Assembly (NCBI GenBank): GCA_017590115.1
Contig: JAGGNK010010226.1
Span: forward strand, 4,995,732 to 5,059,731
Source of the DNA: Montifringilla adamsi
Lineage: Eukaryota; Chordata; Aves; Passeriformes; Passeridae
Direction: 5' to 3'
DNA length: 64,000 nt
This document shows, in pieces, positions 1-12,067 of this stretch; position 1 is the first letter of the stretch; every line of letters begins with the position of its first letter. The translations under genes were made by a program, and so were the position numbers. The notes below the pieces were generated by a model, which searched no databases, was not told the origin of the DNA, and worked only from the letters and a program-made list of their open reading frames with translations.

Positions 1-701
1 TACAATTCATTTCAAAATGGTAACATTCTGCTGGTAGATGTCTGCATTCAAGTCTCCAGCTTTGCTACACCAAAAAAAAAAGTGTTGCTTTATACTACTG
101 ATCCATATAGCCAGACAATGAGACTATGGGAACACTACAAAATGGAAATAAAGACTGAGAGTGAGCCATTTCACGGTCACATTTGGAAGTGCAAATTATG
201 GTCTTTGAAGACAAACAAAACACTTTTATTGGCACAATTCAAAGTGCCAGACACTTGATTTCCATACGCTATGACACAATAAAAATTGTAAATCTTCAGC
301 CTTACTCATGACTGTAACCAACAGTGAGTGACTAATGATAACACATTAACACCACAGTTTCAACTCAACTGACTTTATATGATAATTTATGTAGTTCAGA
401 TAAATGTGTTGGCTAAATGTAAATCAATTGTTTCATGGAATTAGTCAAAGACCTAATGCTCACTGGAACTTGAAAAGTCTTATCTGGGTCTCTTTTCAGA
501 GTACTGTCAAAAGGATTGTCAGAAGACCTTTTTATCAAATTTTTATCAAATTAGACTGTCTAACCTCTCAAAGAGGTGGTGAAGTCCAACAGTTACAGGC
601 TAGAGAGGTTAAAGAGATTCCTTAAACAGTAAGAACTGCAAAACCTCACATAGCAAATATATCCCAATAATCCCTGGAGAAAATCAGGCCAAAATATAGT
701 A

Positions 702-754
702 AGCATAGCTCTCCTAAGGTCAAACTAGTGAGCATAGCTCTCCTAAGGTCAAAC
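702..754 (+). repeat. 24-bp direct repeat, two copies
   Basis: AGCATAGCTCTCCTAAGGTC followed by AAAC occurs at 702-725 and again at 731-754, separated by five bases (29-base period). The copies are identical, so this is a small recent tandem duplication. Confidence 0.9.
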
Positions 755-2379
755 CCCTGGAAACTCCGTTCCTTTTCTAATTCTCTTACTGTTCTCAGTA
801 TAAAAGAATAATGAATGATGTACTTAAACTATCTAAAGCTGCTGGATGTGATAACACAAAAACTTAGAAAAATTATGCTTTCGTAAATATTTGGCTGTGA
901 AGGCCAGGAAATTAATGAACATGCTTAAGCTAGGAGAGAAAACTAGACTAGCAGCTACAGGAAAATATGGACAGCTTAGCAGCTGTCCCAGATGGTTCTG
1001 GTGCTTTCACTTACAGAGTCTTTAGGGTCATCTTGAAATAACAGAGATTTCAGTCTTGGTCTGTCCCTGTATTTTGTTAACATCCTCAGAGTATGCTTGC
1101 AAACGGGAGAAACAAAAGGAATGTCTCACACCAGCCCAGATTCTGATGAGTCATTTAGTAAATTTCATTCCCATTCACAATCCATTATCACTTGTGGAAA
1201 TGTATGTGAAACCAGTATGAAAAACAGAGAGAATCCCTACTCCATCAGTTTAATCTTATTAAATATCGGAAATAAAAATAATTATTTTTTAAAAAGTATA
1301 AGTGTGGGATTCATAATGTTATAATGATAATTGGTTTTGATGTGATGAAGCATTTTCTTATATTACTTGAAGTATGAATATTGGAAAAGTATCCAGTCTT
1401 ACCTTCTATTTTCCACATATAAAAGATGCCTTAACAGAACCTAAGAACTGAACATAAGGTTTCTTATTTTTCTTCTTCAACTTACCTTTTATATAGTAAA
1501 CAGTTATTGTATACTGTTAAAGTGAAATATTGAAATTATTTAATTAACCTTTTTTGACCTCTGTAAAATGCAAAAGCTATAAATATGGAGCAAATCAAAT
1601 TGAATCCTGCTGTAGGCAAGAAACCAGCCTCCAGTGGATTGCCTGCTGCTCAGATAGCATTTGCTAATTTCAGTCTTTATACTTCCACAGAAAAAACTGA
1701 GGGTACACACTCAGTACAGTTGTGTTTAGTGATTTTCTATAGTTTGGTGTTATAAAAATTATTCTGGTCTTAAGGAGGCATAGCTTAATCCAATTAATTC
1801 AGGTAGAGTTAAATCTCTGTTGTAAGTGAAAAGTTTCAGACAACTAAAATCCAGAAGAAGAATTTTTTAAATGACATTTTGTATGTATGCCTACTTACCG
1901 CTATTTCCATACACAGCCCCTAGCAAGGGGTAATTTTCAGCTCATTCTAATCTTATCATCTGTCACTGGAAAAATCACTGACAATAGGCTACAACACAGT
2001 ACTGATATTAATAAAAAAAACTCAGGACCCATAATTTAGAGCCATAAGAACCAAAAATCTTACTTTACTTGTCATCGTTTTAAAGTTAGTACCATCTTCT
2101 AACAACTGAAGTATTAATGGCAACTGAATGTACTTGCCAAAACCCATTTTTTTTTAATTATTAGAGAATTTAGATTTGCTTTAACAAGTACAAGCACCTT
2201 GAAAACCTTTTTATGGTATCTTTTGCTCCTCTGTCATAAATATGTTCCTTTATAACTCTTGTATCTCCCAGCTTTAGAAACTTGAATTTTGGATGCTAAT
2301 CCATTAAACCTTCTGTATAAAAGTTTTTTATGGCAGCAACATAACTTTTTTTAAATTCTTAATTCTGTTTTTCACTTAG

Positions 2380-2658
2380 GAGCAAGCTCCGATTCCATTG
2401 TCCTGTATGACAATGGCAAGTGATAGAATAAATCACTTTACAACGTTGCTATGTTTTCAAGGCATTAAAAACTATGGTCTTTCACTTCTTAATATGCCAT
2501 GTTCATTAAACAACATATTAGCAGGCCTAGAACCACATTTCATAAAAGAAAAATCTAGAAAACTTATAAACATTTTATTCCATATATTTCTGTGATTCAC
2601 ATGCATTTCAATGTGATCCTGAATAAAGACATTCTGCTTTAAAAAAAAAAAAAAAAAG
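2380..2658 (+). pseudogene. Possible retrocopy 3' end (poly(A) signal plus A tract)
   Basis: AATAAA at 2622-2627 is followed 14 bases later by an uninterrupted run of 18 A (2641-2658), the layout of a polyadenylated transcript 3' end copied into the genome. A pyrimidine run ending in CTTAG just upstream (near 2380) would also read as a splice acceptor followed by a short open frame ending near 2422. I do not recognise the source gene and found no target-site duplication. A chance A tract beside a chance AATAAA in AT-rich DNA is a serious alternative. Confidence 0.25.
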
Positions 2659-3071
2659 GTTTATTACATGTAAAATGATGTAGCAATTACAGTAACAAAT
2701 ACCTCTCACCTACTCTGAAACAACAGTTCAACAGACTGACAAGTTGTTGCATTTTGCATAATTCCTTCTGGTTTACTTCTTTTCCAATATATTTCCACTA
2801 TTTCTTTTCCAAAGATGGGTGAAGTCAATTCCATAGTTTGAGCCAGTAACAAACTGCAATGTAAGTCATTATTTACCTTAGTAGTCAAAATGCTGTGTCC
2901 GTTTGTGATTTATTGGATTAATACAAGAGATTCACACTCCTCAGGGTAAAAAAAAAATCCTGGAACTTTCACTGACTTCATTCATGATGATTATACTTCT
3001 GAGATATAACAGATTTAAAGTGTTAGGCAAATATTTCAGAAGAGCAACTACATCAAAGCTAGTAAGCTAAT

Positions 3072-3087
3072 AAAAAAAAAAAAAAAA
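3072..3087 (+). repeat. A tract
   Basis: Sixteen consecutive A residues; no mobile-element body is recognisable upstream. Confidence 0.8.
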
Positions 3088-5464
3088 GTAAATAACTGAA
3101 TCTTAATAAATGGCCAATAGGTATACAAAGCCATATTAACATCACTAAAATTGAAAAATCAAAGGCTTAAGAAATGCCAGGATTCAGAATTGCCTATGCA
3201 ACTTTAATTTGTCCTCATTCTGCAGATACATTATAATGAAGTATTTAATTAAGATTAATGTCAAAGGTAACCACTAATTCCAAGTGGCCAATTTTCATTA
3301 CACAGCTCTGCGTGTTCTTAGTCCAGTTTGCACTGGCTTTAGGATGTCTGCAGCACTTCACATTTCTGCAGATAAGACTCTTTGGTATGAAGTTAGGAAC
3401 TGAGAAAATGAGCATTAATATCAATTTATTAGCACTGTAAAAACATTTGGTCTGAGTGACTTACCTAACATCAGAGAGGAACTCTGAGGCACAGTGAAAC
3501 ATAATCCAATTCTCAAAGGCCTCATTTAGTTACTCAGAGACCGTCTTTTCCTCTTTTGTCAGACCTCTGCCATATTGAATACATATTTTCTGGTTTTTCT
3601 TCGGTTAATGAATTAGAGGATCTATCTATCAGTGTCTTCCTTCTCCCCAAACCCATGAATCATCCCCAGAGCCTCTTCTTGGGCTGACTGAGCCCAAGGC
3701 CTTGTGTGTTGTGGAGGAGGGGTAGAACAGGACAACAGATGGACAAGGCAAGGAAGAAAACAGAAGGAAGAGCTGCCAGGCAGTTTTAGTTCATCATATA
3801 AAAATGCAAAAGCAACATAAAGTTTGTATAACTAACAAGTTCATTTCTTTCATTATGACCATTTCCTAGCTGTAAGATCTTTATGTACAGTAAATGTACG
3901 TATTTCCCTAAAATTTATGGAAGTGAATGAAGGAGAAAAAATGTTCTCACATTGATATCCATACAGACCACCAGAAGGTATAGAGCCTTTAAATCCACCA
4001 GACATCTTTTCATTTGAGCTCATCAGTTAGGGAGTGGTATAGAAAATTACTGTTTCCTAGAGGAGACAGTAGCTTCATAAATACTTGATCATGAATCTCA
4101 GGTATTTATTAAAAGCAGATGCATTATGAAAGTGAGATACAATGAGTTTCAGGCCCTGCAAAACAATTTGGATACCGACATTTCTTTCTTTTATTTAAAG
4201 TTTGAAGTTTTGTTATTCTCCTTGTTTGTCTCATCTATTAGTAGCCACTTTTATCATTCCCCTTTCCATTCCTCTAGCTTCTCATCTCATGCTTTCGAAG
4301 TTGAGCTATTTAAATTTTGATTTTTTTCTTTCTATGTTTTGTGTCTTCTTTTTTCTGCTCTCACCTTTTTTTATTGTTGGACTTTATTTTCTGGTTTTTC
4401 ATCACCACGCAGTTCCCTTTGTTACCTGTCATCTGGTCTTGACTCATGCTCCCCATCCTGCAGCTCCTCAGTCCATTTTCTGGACTCAGGGATTCAAAGT
4501 TCCTATTTGAAGCTTTGTTCTGCCTTCAGATTTATCTTATCCTTCTTATTTCCCAGATAATCTGCTGGTCCTAAATTCCTCGCCTGGATGACCACAAACT
4601 CCTTCCATTCTGGGGTCTCAACATGTTCTCATCACCTTGGTTGTCCTTACTAACAATTTATCTTCCCTCAGATTTCAACCTCAGCGTTATGCCAGCCTTT
4701 TTCATACATTCAACCTATAATTTAAAGTCCTAATTTTACCCTGACCTCCCATCACACTTGTACTTTTCTAGAGCTAGTCTCCCAAAATAATTTGTCTGAA
4801 TATACTTTACCTTCCTCCCTAGTGGATTTTTCCTCTGTTCATTTTTTTTTTTTTTTGGTACCACATGACATCCTTTTGATTCTGCCTAGCGTCAGCAGAT
4901 CAAAATATGACACAAATCTCTGAAACCAAAGACCTGGATCTATTTCCGGCTCCTTGGGAACTGTGGTCTCTCAGACTACATCTGCTGGGAAATAACAAGA
5001 GCAGGGCTATTTCCTAAGGAAAGGTGAGCCAGCCCATGAGGACAGAGGCCTCAGCACCCACAGCTCAGTCTCACAGTGCTGGAACAAGGACAGACCCAGA
5101 GGTTACAGCAAAGCCCAGCCAGGAGCCCAGGCTGAAAGGCAACATCACAGCACTGGAGCAGGTCAGAGATCACACTGAAAAGGCCAAGGTTACGATCAGT
5201 GCTCACAGCATCAAGCAGTCAATTGAAATCTGGCTCAAAGTCTTCCATAATCAAATAGGAGTAGGACTAAGCTAGAGACATGCACTCTCCTAACACAGCT
5301 CAGCTTAAACAGAGCTCCTGAGCCCATGGGTGTGTGTGGAGACCCCAAATGAACAGGATCATGAGAGGTTATTAAAGCCCTCAGCAGCCTGACTGAACAG
5401 AAGAGAAAAAAACTGGAGCACACAATTTCTCATATTCACTAGTTTTTTTGTTTGTTTGTTTGGG

Positions 5465-5468
<4 letters not shown>

Positions 5469-5503
<35 letters not shown>
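5469..5503 (+). repeat. (GT)n microsatellite
   Basis: About 17 uninterrupted GT units, preceded by TTTG repeats at about 5440-5461. Likely length-polymorphic. Confidence 0.95.
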
Positions 5504-5504
<1 letters not shown>

Positions 5505-6626
5505 AAGCCAGGACACAATAAAGCAGATCTTCAATAAGGGTGATTATGGCATCAGAGCTGGTTAGACACAGGTCAAGCAGAGTCTGCTCTTGCTGTTCCT
5601 AATTGTGGTACCTAACACCACCCATCTGACAGAATTACAGTCTCAGGGATGATTTCAACACAGGAGAATGGTTACACAGGTAGAAGAAGGGGGTACAAAA
5701 AGGGGTACATCATCTGGAGAGAATAAGGGGATACAAAATCAAAACTATTACAAAGTATTACAAAGTATAAAAGCACGCTACAACACATTCCCATTGCTGG
5801 AAAGAGCACTGGTAATCCAGTCTAGCTGCATTTCACTGCTAGATCATCTAATTCTTAGGAGACTGTTGAGCAGAGACAGAATACATAGAAATAATAAAGG
5901 CTATAATCTTTAAAGTCAGCTGTGTGCATATTTTTATTTCCCTGAGGCTTATGCTGTGGGCCAATTTTCATAGAGATAGCAAAAGAGATGCTCTTTTCAG
6001 AAAGGTCCTCTGAATTCTTAGAGCCTTGTTTTAAAAAGCATGGATGTGCTCGAACAAATATTTTAGGAGTTTTTAGTAAGGGCAAACCGATGCATTTGTT
6101 CAATTCTATGAGTCTTACTCTGGATCAGTTAAAATACTTTGACTTGTATTTGAAAACATTTTCAACTTAGGATGCACTAATATGAAAATCTTAGTCTGAA
6201 AAACCCATATGTAGGATTTAAATGTCTAGAGCCTCCTTTATACTATCAGAACATGTGAGAAAATCATTGTACTGGTGTTGGTAATCAAAGCTGTTCAGAA
6301 AGTAAAATGGATGACATGATGTTCTACAGAAGGAACAATTCCCTTCTTACTGAGTTTTTGAATACTTTTTTGTCACTTCAGCTGAGTTCAAGAGAAGTTT
6401 TGTGCTACATATCACATAACCTCTGCATAAGTAATAAAAGGCAAAGCAATTAAAAATTACAAAATGAGTAAAAAATAATTAGATAATTGGATAAATACGT
6501 ATTCCAAAGATGTTAGATGTATTCTAAACTATATGCAAATCTTTCAAACATATTTAAAACACAATTAGTGTCTACTTAATTCCATGAATTAACATGTTTT
6601 TATGGCCAACTGTAACACACATTACA

Positions 6627-6880
6627 CAGAATCATAGGAATATCCTGTACTGGAAGGGCCCCACAAGGATCATAGAAGCAGAAAATCAGAAAATATCCTG
6701 AGTTGGAAGGGTGCCATCAGGGTCATTGAGTCCAGCTCCTGACCCTGCACAGGACACCCTAAGAGTCACACCATGTGGCTCAGGGACTTGTCCAAATGCT
6801 TCTTGAGCTCTGTCAGGCTTGACGCTGTAACCACTGCCCTGGGGTTCCAGTGCCCAACCACCCTCTGCATTCCATAGTGT
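6627..6880 (-). mobile_element. CR1 LINE 3' fragment(s), antisense
   Basis: CAGAATCATAGGA at 6627-6639 is the reverse complement of the CR1 3'-terminal octamer-type repeat. It is followed by the familiar antisense CR1 3' sequence (TTGGAAGGG, GAGTCCAGCTCCTG, CCAACCACCCTCTG). The element therefore runs on the minus strand. The opening motif is repeated: a short copy (6627-6672) precedes a longer one (about 6683-6880), suggesting one CR1 end inserted beside another or a local duplication. CR1 elements are usually 5'-truncated and make no target-site duplication. Confidence 0.85.
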
Positions 6881-9800
6881 GGCTGGAATATTTTAAAAAT
6901 CATAAGGGAATAAAGTTACAAAAGCTGTTAAGGTTGTATAACTCCCCAGTTCTGTCATTTTGGGTAGGGAAGTAAAATGTCTTCAAGTAGCTGCTTCTTG
7001 GCTGAGGGTGAGAAGGCATAGGAAAGCACACACTTCTGCTAATTATCAAACACTCTAGGAAGTGGGAGACCTAACTAGAATATATGGAGAATCATGTTAA
7101 CAGCACCATTTTTTCTGTGTCTTCATTCCACAAATTATATGGATGAGAGGTCAGGTAATGAATAAGATAATTCTGCTTCCACTCATCATTGGTAATTCTC
7201 TTCTGCAATTATATTCACCAACTCAAAATGTAGATTAGGTATTTTTCAATGAGAATGATACCAGTGAGGTTTGACCTTGGTTTACTTTGCATTGGCATTG
7301 CATTGACAGGGTTGTTTTATAGACTTTTTTCTACTCCAAAAGTCTGTGAAATATCTCACATTTATAATTGCTTTATAAATGGGACTTCATCCCACACATA
7401 TTTTATATGTAGTATTCACAGCATGCAATTCCTTTTACTTGCTTCATCTTACTAACTAACACAGAACAAAAATTTCACTGAATTCATAATATTGCTCTGG
7501 AACTGATACATTCTGTATATTTACCCACCAATATGTTTTATGGAAATGAACACATTTCTTCTCTGGAGCATATTTTCAAACTTCAATTGCTCTTTACTGA
7601 AGCCAGTTTTTTTTTTTTTCAAACAAAAAAAAAAGTGCAATGCGTTTCATGTCTATATATTTTTATTCACGCCAATATATTTTCACAGTTGGATAGATTT
7701 AACTAAATTAGTAGTTACAGTATTTGTTCAAACCATTGCATTTTTGCTGGCATCTGGTAAGTAAATGTTATCTGGGTTTTTTTTTTATTTTAGTAATCAG
7801 CTTCCACCAAACCCAAACCATTAAAAACAACAGCGACTTACCTCAACCACTCAAAATTTCTCACCCCAAAGAGCAACAAAAACAAACAAAACCCCAGTTC
7901 TTCTGCTTTAGCTGCTGAAACACGGTAAAAGGCAGTGTAAAAGGGAATGCACAAACTGCAGGGATGAGCTCTGGTGCTCAGATTTCCACATAGGCCAGGA
8001 ATGGTGCACTGGGCAGGGAAATGCACTTCCTGTGATCCCTCCTGGATCTACGGACCTTCCGCAAGAGGGAAGCTCATGGTGGGGCAGATGGAAGCATTTA
8101 TTAAGGACAAATGCAAGAGGCTGCTATACAGCCAGAAATTTCTTCAAGGCTAGGGGGCAGCTGCAGTGGGGTTTTCTCACAAGATTTTTTTTCTACCGAG
8201 CCATGTAAATAAATCTTACTTTCCAAACTGCTGTTTTCAATGTGATCATGAGTGATTAGCACTTTTGCAACTCAGGATAGAATCTGTCTCTAACTTGTGT
8301 CACTAGCAGCTTACCTTCTCCTTATTTCCTGTGGGGCTTTTTTAGTTGGTTTTGGTACTCTGAACCATATTGTGACTACTTCTTTGCTACCCTCTTGATT
8401 ATACAACATTCACTTTAAAATATACATTATAGGACATAGCACAGATAAATTGTTTCTAGAGCTATGTTTCCTAGCTTGTAACGCCGGAAGTTTCTCTCTC
8501 CATAAATTATCTATACATCTTCCATTTTTTCATGAATTCAACAAAACCATAATATTTTGCCATATATATGTTTTCCTTGGGTTTCCCCTCCCTAATCACT
8601 GACCACTGAAGCTATCAAGGAGCATCATTAAAAAACAAGACTATCCCTTCAGATTTTGTTTGTCCTTCAGGGCAAAATCTAGCGGTACTCTAACCCAACA
8701 CAGATGGGTCCATTTAGAAGAGGTGGAGTTTAGCTGTTCTCTTGGGGTGATTTTATGATAAGTTGGGGAACTTGTTTTACCAATTCAGTGAGAGGAAATA
8801 CCTGAGGACACTTTCTGAATCATGTTTGGGGATTAAACTATTTTGCTTTGTTTAGCATCAGGAATATTTTTACATATGAATATTTGTACATGTCATCTTG
8901 GTGAATAACAGGATAATGCAGAAGAACATTTTTCTGCTTCTGATAAAATGTTTGCCTTCTACATCTGATCTTCTCTTCTACATCTGATGTTATCTCTTGG
9001 TATTTTAGGGTATTACTCTTTCCTCTGTTCTGAAGTGTGTTTCCTGAAGAATCCCTCTTGCTCTTTTGGTCTGGAAGCAATGGAGCTTCTGGCCATGCTG
9101 CTCTACAGACCAATTGCAAAGTTGGTTTAGATGTCACAAGATGTGCTACTATGCTGACAGAAACCATCAAATTAACACAGCTGAGTTAATCAGAAGTATG
9201 GCATCATATCTGGCAGTTGTAATAATTTTATCACACATTTTTCAGAAATGCAGTTAGTAAAAAAATCCTGGGGACTTTTATTGGGATTTTTTTTCCTCTA
9301 TCAACACATTGCTAGCTCATTTCAGACCCCCTTGATCCGGAAAGAATGGCAAGAACCAGTATTTCTGGTTATGCTCCTATGAGGTGTGACATGATGTCCA
9401 TGTCACTGAATCCTGGGAAGAAAAGGTCAGCTGGTGTTTCTAAACACTCAGATCAGCTTTTCCAAGTGTACTGATATGGCAAAGACTTGAAACAGCTACG
9501 ATGTACAGACAGGCACTTCATTCCTAACCTGCCAGAGGACTCCTTTCTACAGCTTTTAATCACTAAGCTAGGAAGACTCTTGTATCTTTCCTATAATGTT
9601 TCCTGGAACAAGACTACAACCAAAAGTATGTCTTGTCAAAAGTACAGAGCTATCAGCTGTCATAATTAATGCAAAAGCACTTCAGGATGGATTACAGTCC
9701 TGCCTTAGTGAAGGATTTGTGGGAATTGTTTTTTTTAATTTCCTCCACCACCAACCAAAAAAAGAACCCACACCAACATTTGCTGACATTTATAGGGCTG

Positions 9801-10879
9801 CCTTAAAAATGATGACTTGATTCTTTCTATAAGTCTTCTAAAATATTTTGATAATCATTCCCCATTCATTACTGCTGCACCTGCACTGGACCCTAAGAGA
9901 ACAGTTGTAAAAACTTTGCATGTTGTGTCTTTTTTCACTAAGAAAAAATCCCAAACAAACAAAACAAAACCAAGTAAAGCAAATATCTACTCATGCATTA
10001 AAGGCAGACTACAAATGGTTTCCTGTCCTAGAGGACATTCCAGTGCTACATCCTCTATAGTGTTAACATAACCCTCCAAAGGCATGGAGATGGATGTGAT
10101 GGTCCTTTGCTACCAAACCATACAAATGCTAGAACTTTAAAAGCTGATTCTTTGATTTGATTGTGTATTTTATGTGAGCATCTTTTGGAGACCGGGGGAA
10201 CTCGGTATAAATCCTGATGCAGTCTCAACTGCTGCCAGGCATAATCATCACTTGCTAATGAACAAAGTGGAGGATACGACTGCAGAATGCAAAACCTCCC
10301 TGATCCCACTCCTGTGCAAGCTCTTCAAGGTGAAGTTGACAGCTGATTGCACTTCCTTGACGATCTGAGACCATGCCCCCTTCAGAGAAATGAGCTTTTA
10401 AAGAGCTTCCCTCTCCTGTAGGGAAGACTATTTTACCACTTATCTCCGCAAAGCTCGTTGCTGTCAAAGCCAGGGACATCAAGGTGGAAACTCAGAGTTA
10501 CTGTGGGAAACATGCTGCATGGTGTTGGAGAGAAAACCTCAACAGGAAAAGGATGGCACCAGAACTGGAGAAATGCCTGATCATTATTTGGGTGCAGGGG
10601 AATCCTGCTTTCTATGGGATAAGGCAACACAATTCCTCCACAGGGTATTTACAGACAGATCCAGCAACTTCAAACCCTGGCATTCTGATTTCACTTGTGC
10701 AAAAGGTGGCTCATACTGTGCTAAACCCCAAATACACAAAGGAGAGGTGGCTGCCTGCCTTCTTGCATTTCTCGTGGCATTCAGCGCTTTATCTTTTGGA
10801 ACATAAGCAATTCCAGACCACGAGCTGAATGCCACCAACCCTCCCAAGAAACCCTCCAAATTAAAAACTTTCTCCACGC
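6881..10879. other. Upstream intergenic DNA, no gene recognised
   Basis: Unique-looking AT-rich sequence rising in G+C towards the CpG island after about 10.45 kb. Open frames at 8838-9170 (minus) and 10484-10828 (plus) are short, overlap others on the opposite strand and show no domain. A 13-bp duplication (TTCTACATCTGAT) lies near 8960-8990. No RNA gene or regulatory element was identified. Confidence 0.55.
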
Positions 10880-11217
10880 CACGCAGAGTCCGGCCAACAC
10901 CGCCCAGAGTCCAGGAAGCTTTTTATCGCCATTGCTCGGGGGCCGACCTCATCGCCACCGCCTCAAGGCACCTGCACGGGATTCGTCCCCACGAGCACGG
11001 AGACGCAGCCAGCCCTCCTTTTATCCGCTGTTTTCGGGAGGAGGAGCAGAGGGAGGAGAAGGGGTTTCAGGAGAAGGGCCGGCCGAAGGGGCCGTGTCCC
11101 CGGCAAGCCCCAGGCCGGGCCCGCGTTCCGCGGCGCTCCCGCCCGGCGCCGCCGCCGCTTCAGCACCGGCCCTGGACAGCGCCCGCTCCCGCCCCGCCCC
11201 CGCCGCTCTCGCCGCCC

Positions 11218-11379
11218 ATTGGCTGCGGCGCCGCCGCGCGGCCGTCGCTCCCCGCGATTGGCCCGGGCTGGCTGTCACTCAGAGGTGCGCGAGGCGGGCC
11301 CGGCCCCAAGGCGCGCCCCTTTGGTTCGTAACGCGGCTTCTCATTGGCTGCCCGGGCCACTCCGGGCTGCGGCCATTGG
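11218..11379 (+). promoter_or_regulatory. Four inverted CCAAT boxes
   Basis: ATTGG occurs at 11218-11222, 11257-11261, 11343-11347 and 11375-11379, all in the same orientation. Three of the four continue as ATTGGC. Inverted CCAAT boxes within a few hundred bases of a GC-rich TATA-less start are classic NF-Y sites. Intervals between starts are 39, 86 and 32 bases. NF-Y binding is inferred from the motif only. Confidence 0.65.
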
Positions 11380-11431
11380 GCAGCGCCACGCGCCAGTCAC
11401 GCGCCCACCCGAGGGGCCGGGCCGGGGCTGA

Positions 11432-11558
11432 GGGGCGGGGCCTGACCGGAGGGGGCGTGTCGAAATGGACGGTGGGGGCGTGGCTGCGGAGCAGGGAGGG
11501 CCGGGGTGTGGCTGGAGGGCGGGGCCGGAGGCGGGGCCAGGCACAGAAGGGGCGGGGC
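11432..11558 (+). promoter_or_regulatory. GC-box (Sp/KLF) cluster
   Basis: Consensus-like GGGGCGGGGC sites lie at 11432-11441 and 11549-11558, with GGGCGGGGCC at 11518-11527 and GGCGGGGCC at 11530-11538. CACC-type GGGGGCGTG variants lie near 11451 and 11475. The cluster sits just downstream of the CCAAT boxes and about 500 bases upstream of the ATG, as expected for the core promoter. Confidence 0.65.
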
Positions 11559-11827
11559 GAGCGGAGGTTGCCCTTGTGTCTCGCGCCGGGAAGCAGCTGG
11601 AGCGGAGCGGGAGCAGAGCGGGATCGGAGCCCCTGCGCATCCCCCCCGCCTCCGCCGCCCCGCGGCGGCACGGCACGGGACAGCCTGGCATAGGCGAGCG
11701 GAGAGGCGGACGGACAGACGGACACGCCGGCAGGGGCAAGGGGAGCCAGCGGGGGCACCTGGCACCGCTCCGCGGTGGGAACCTGAACCTGCCCAGCAGC
11801 GCCGGAGCCAGCGGAGAGAGCCGCTCT

Positions 11828-11917
11828 TTCCTCCTCCTCCTCCTCCTCCTCCTCCTCCTGCTCCCTCCCCAATCCACCCCCGCGACCCTGGTCCTCCTCC
11901 TCCTCCTCCTCCTCCTC
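11828..11917 (+). repeat. Two (CCT)n tracts in the 5' UTR
   Basis: Near-perfect CCT/TCC triplet runs of about ten units (11828-11859) and nearly nine units (11892-11917) are separated by about 30 bases. As polypyrimidine on the transcribed strand they could form triplex (H-DNA) or bind poly(C)-binding proteins; that is inference. Such runs are usually length-polymorphic. Confidence 0.85.
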
Positions 11918-11946
11918 ACCCCACTGGATACAGCGAGGGAGACACT

Positions 11947-11972
11947 GCGGCGGAGGCGGCGGCGGCGGCGGC
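11947..11972 (+). repeat. Short CGG/GGC triplet tract in the 5' UTR
   Basis: About eight GGC/CGG units, with one GGA interruption, lie about 100 bases upstream of the CADM2 start codon. The tract is short and ordinary for GC-rich vertebrate 5' UTRs. Confidence 0.8.
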
Positions 11973-12067
11973 TCCTGCGGGGGGAAGGAAGCGCCCGGAG
12001 AGCGGAGCGGCGGGAGGCTGCGGATCTGCGTGCCTGGCGCCCACCCAGCCCGAGGGGAGCCCCCAGG

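Larger units (their letters stand above)
1..6626. other. Upstream intergenic DNA, no gene recognised
   Basis: AT-rich, CpG-poor sequence; open frames are all short (102 codons or fewer) with no recognisable domain. It holds a 24-bp direct repeat (702-754), a possible retrocopy end with poly(A) (2380-2658), an A tract (3072-3087), a pyrimidine-rich stretch on the + strand at about 4200-4860, and a GT microsatellite (5469-5503). Confidence 0.6.
11560..12067 (+). other. CADM2: Probable CADM2 5' untranslated region
   Basis: This stretch joins the GC-box cluster to the CADM2 ATG. It has no obvious splice acceptor and is extremely G+C rich, with two CCT tracts and one CGG tract. Its left edge is only the end of the GC-box cluster; the real transcription start cannot be read from sequence. 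The frame of the CADM2 ATG is open throughout, so no in-frame stop separates an upstream start from the signal peptide. Confidence 0.5.

Noticed and set aside
5030..5275. 83-codon open frame in a slightly G+C-rich patch upstream of CADM2
   Set aside because: No family resemblance, splice context or signal peptide; ordinary chance frame.
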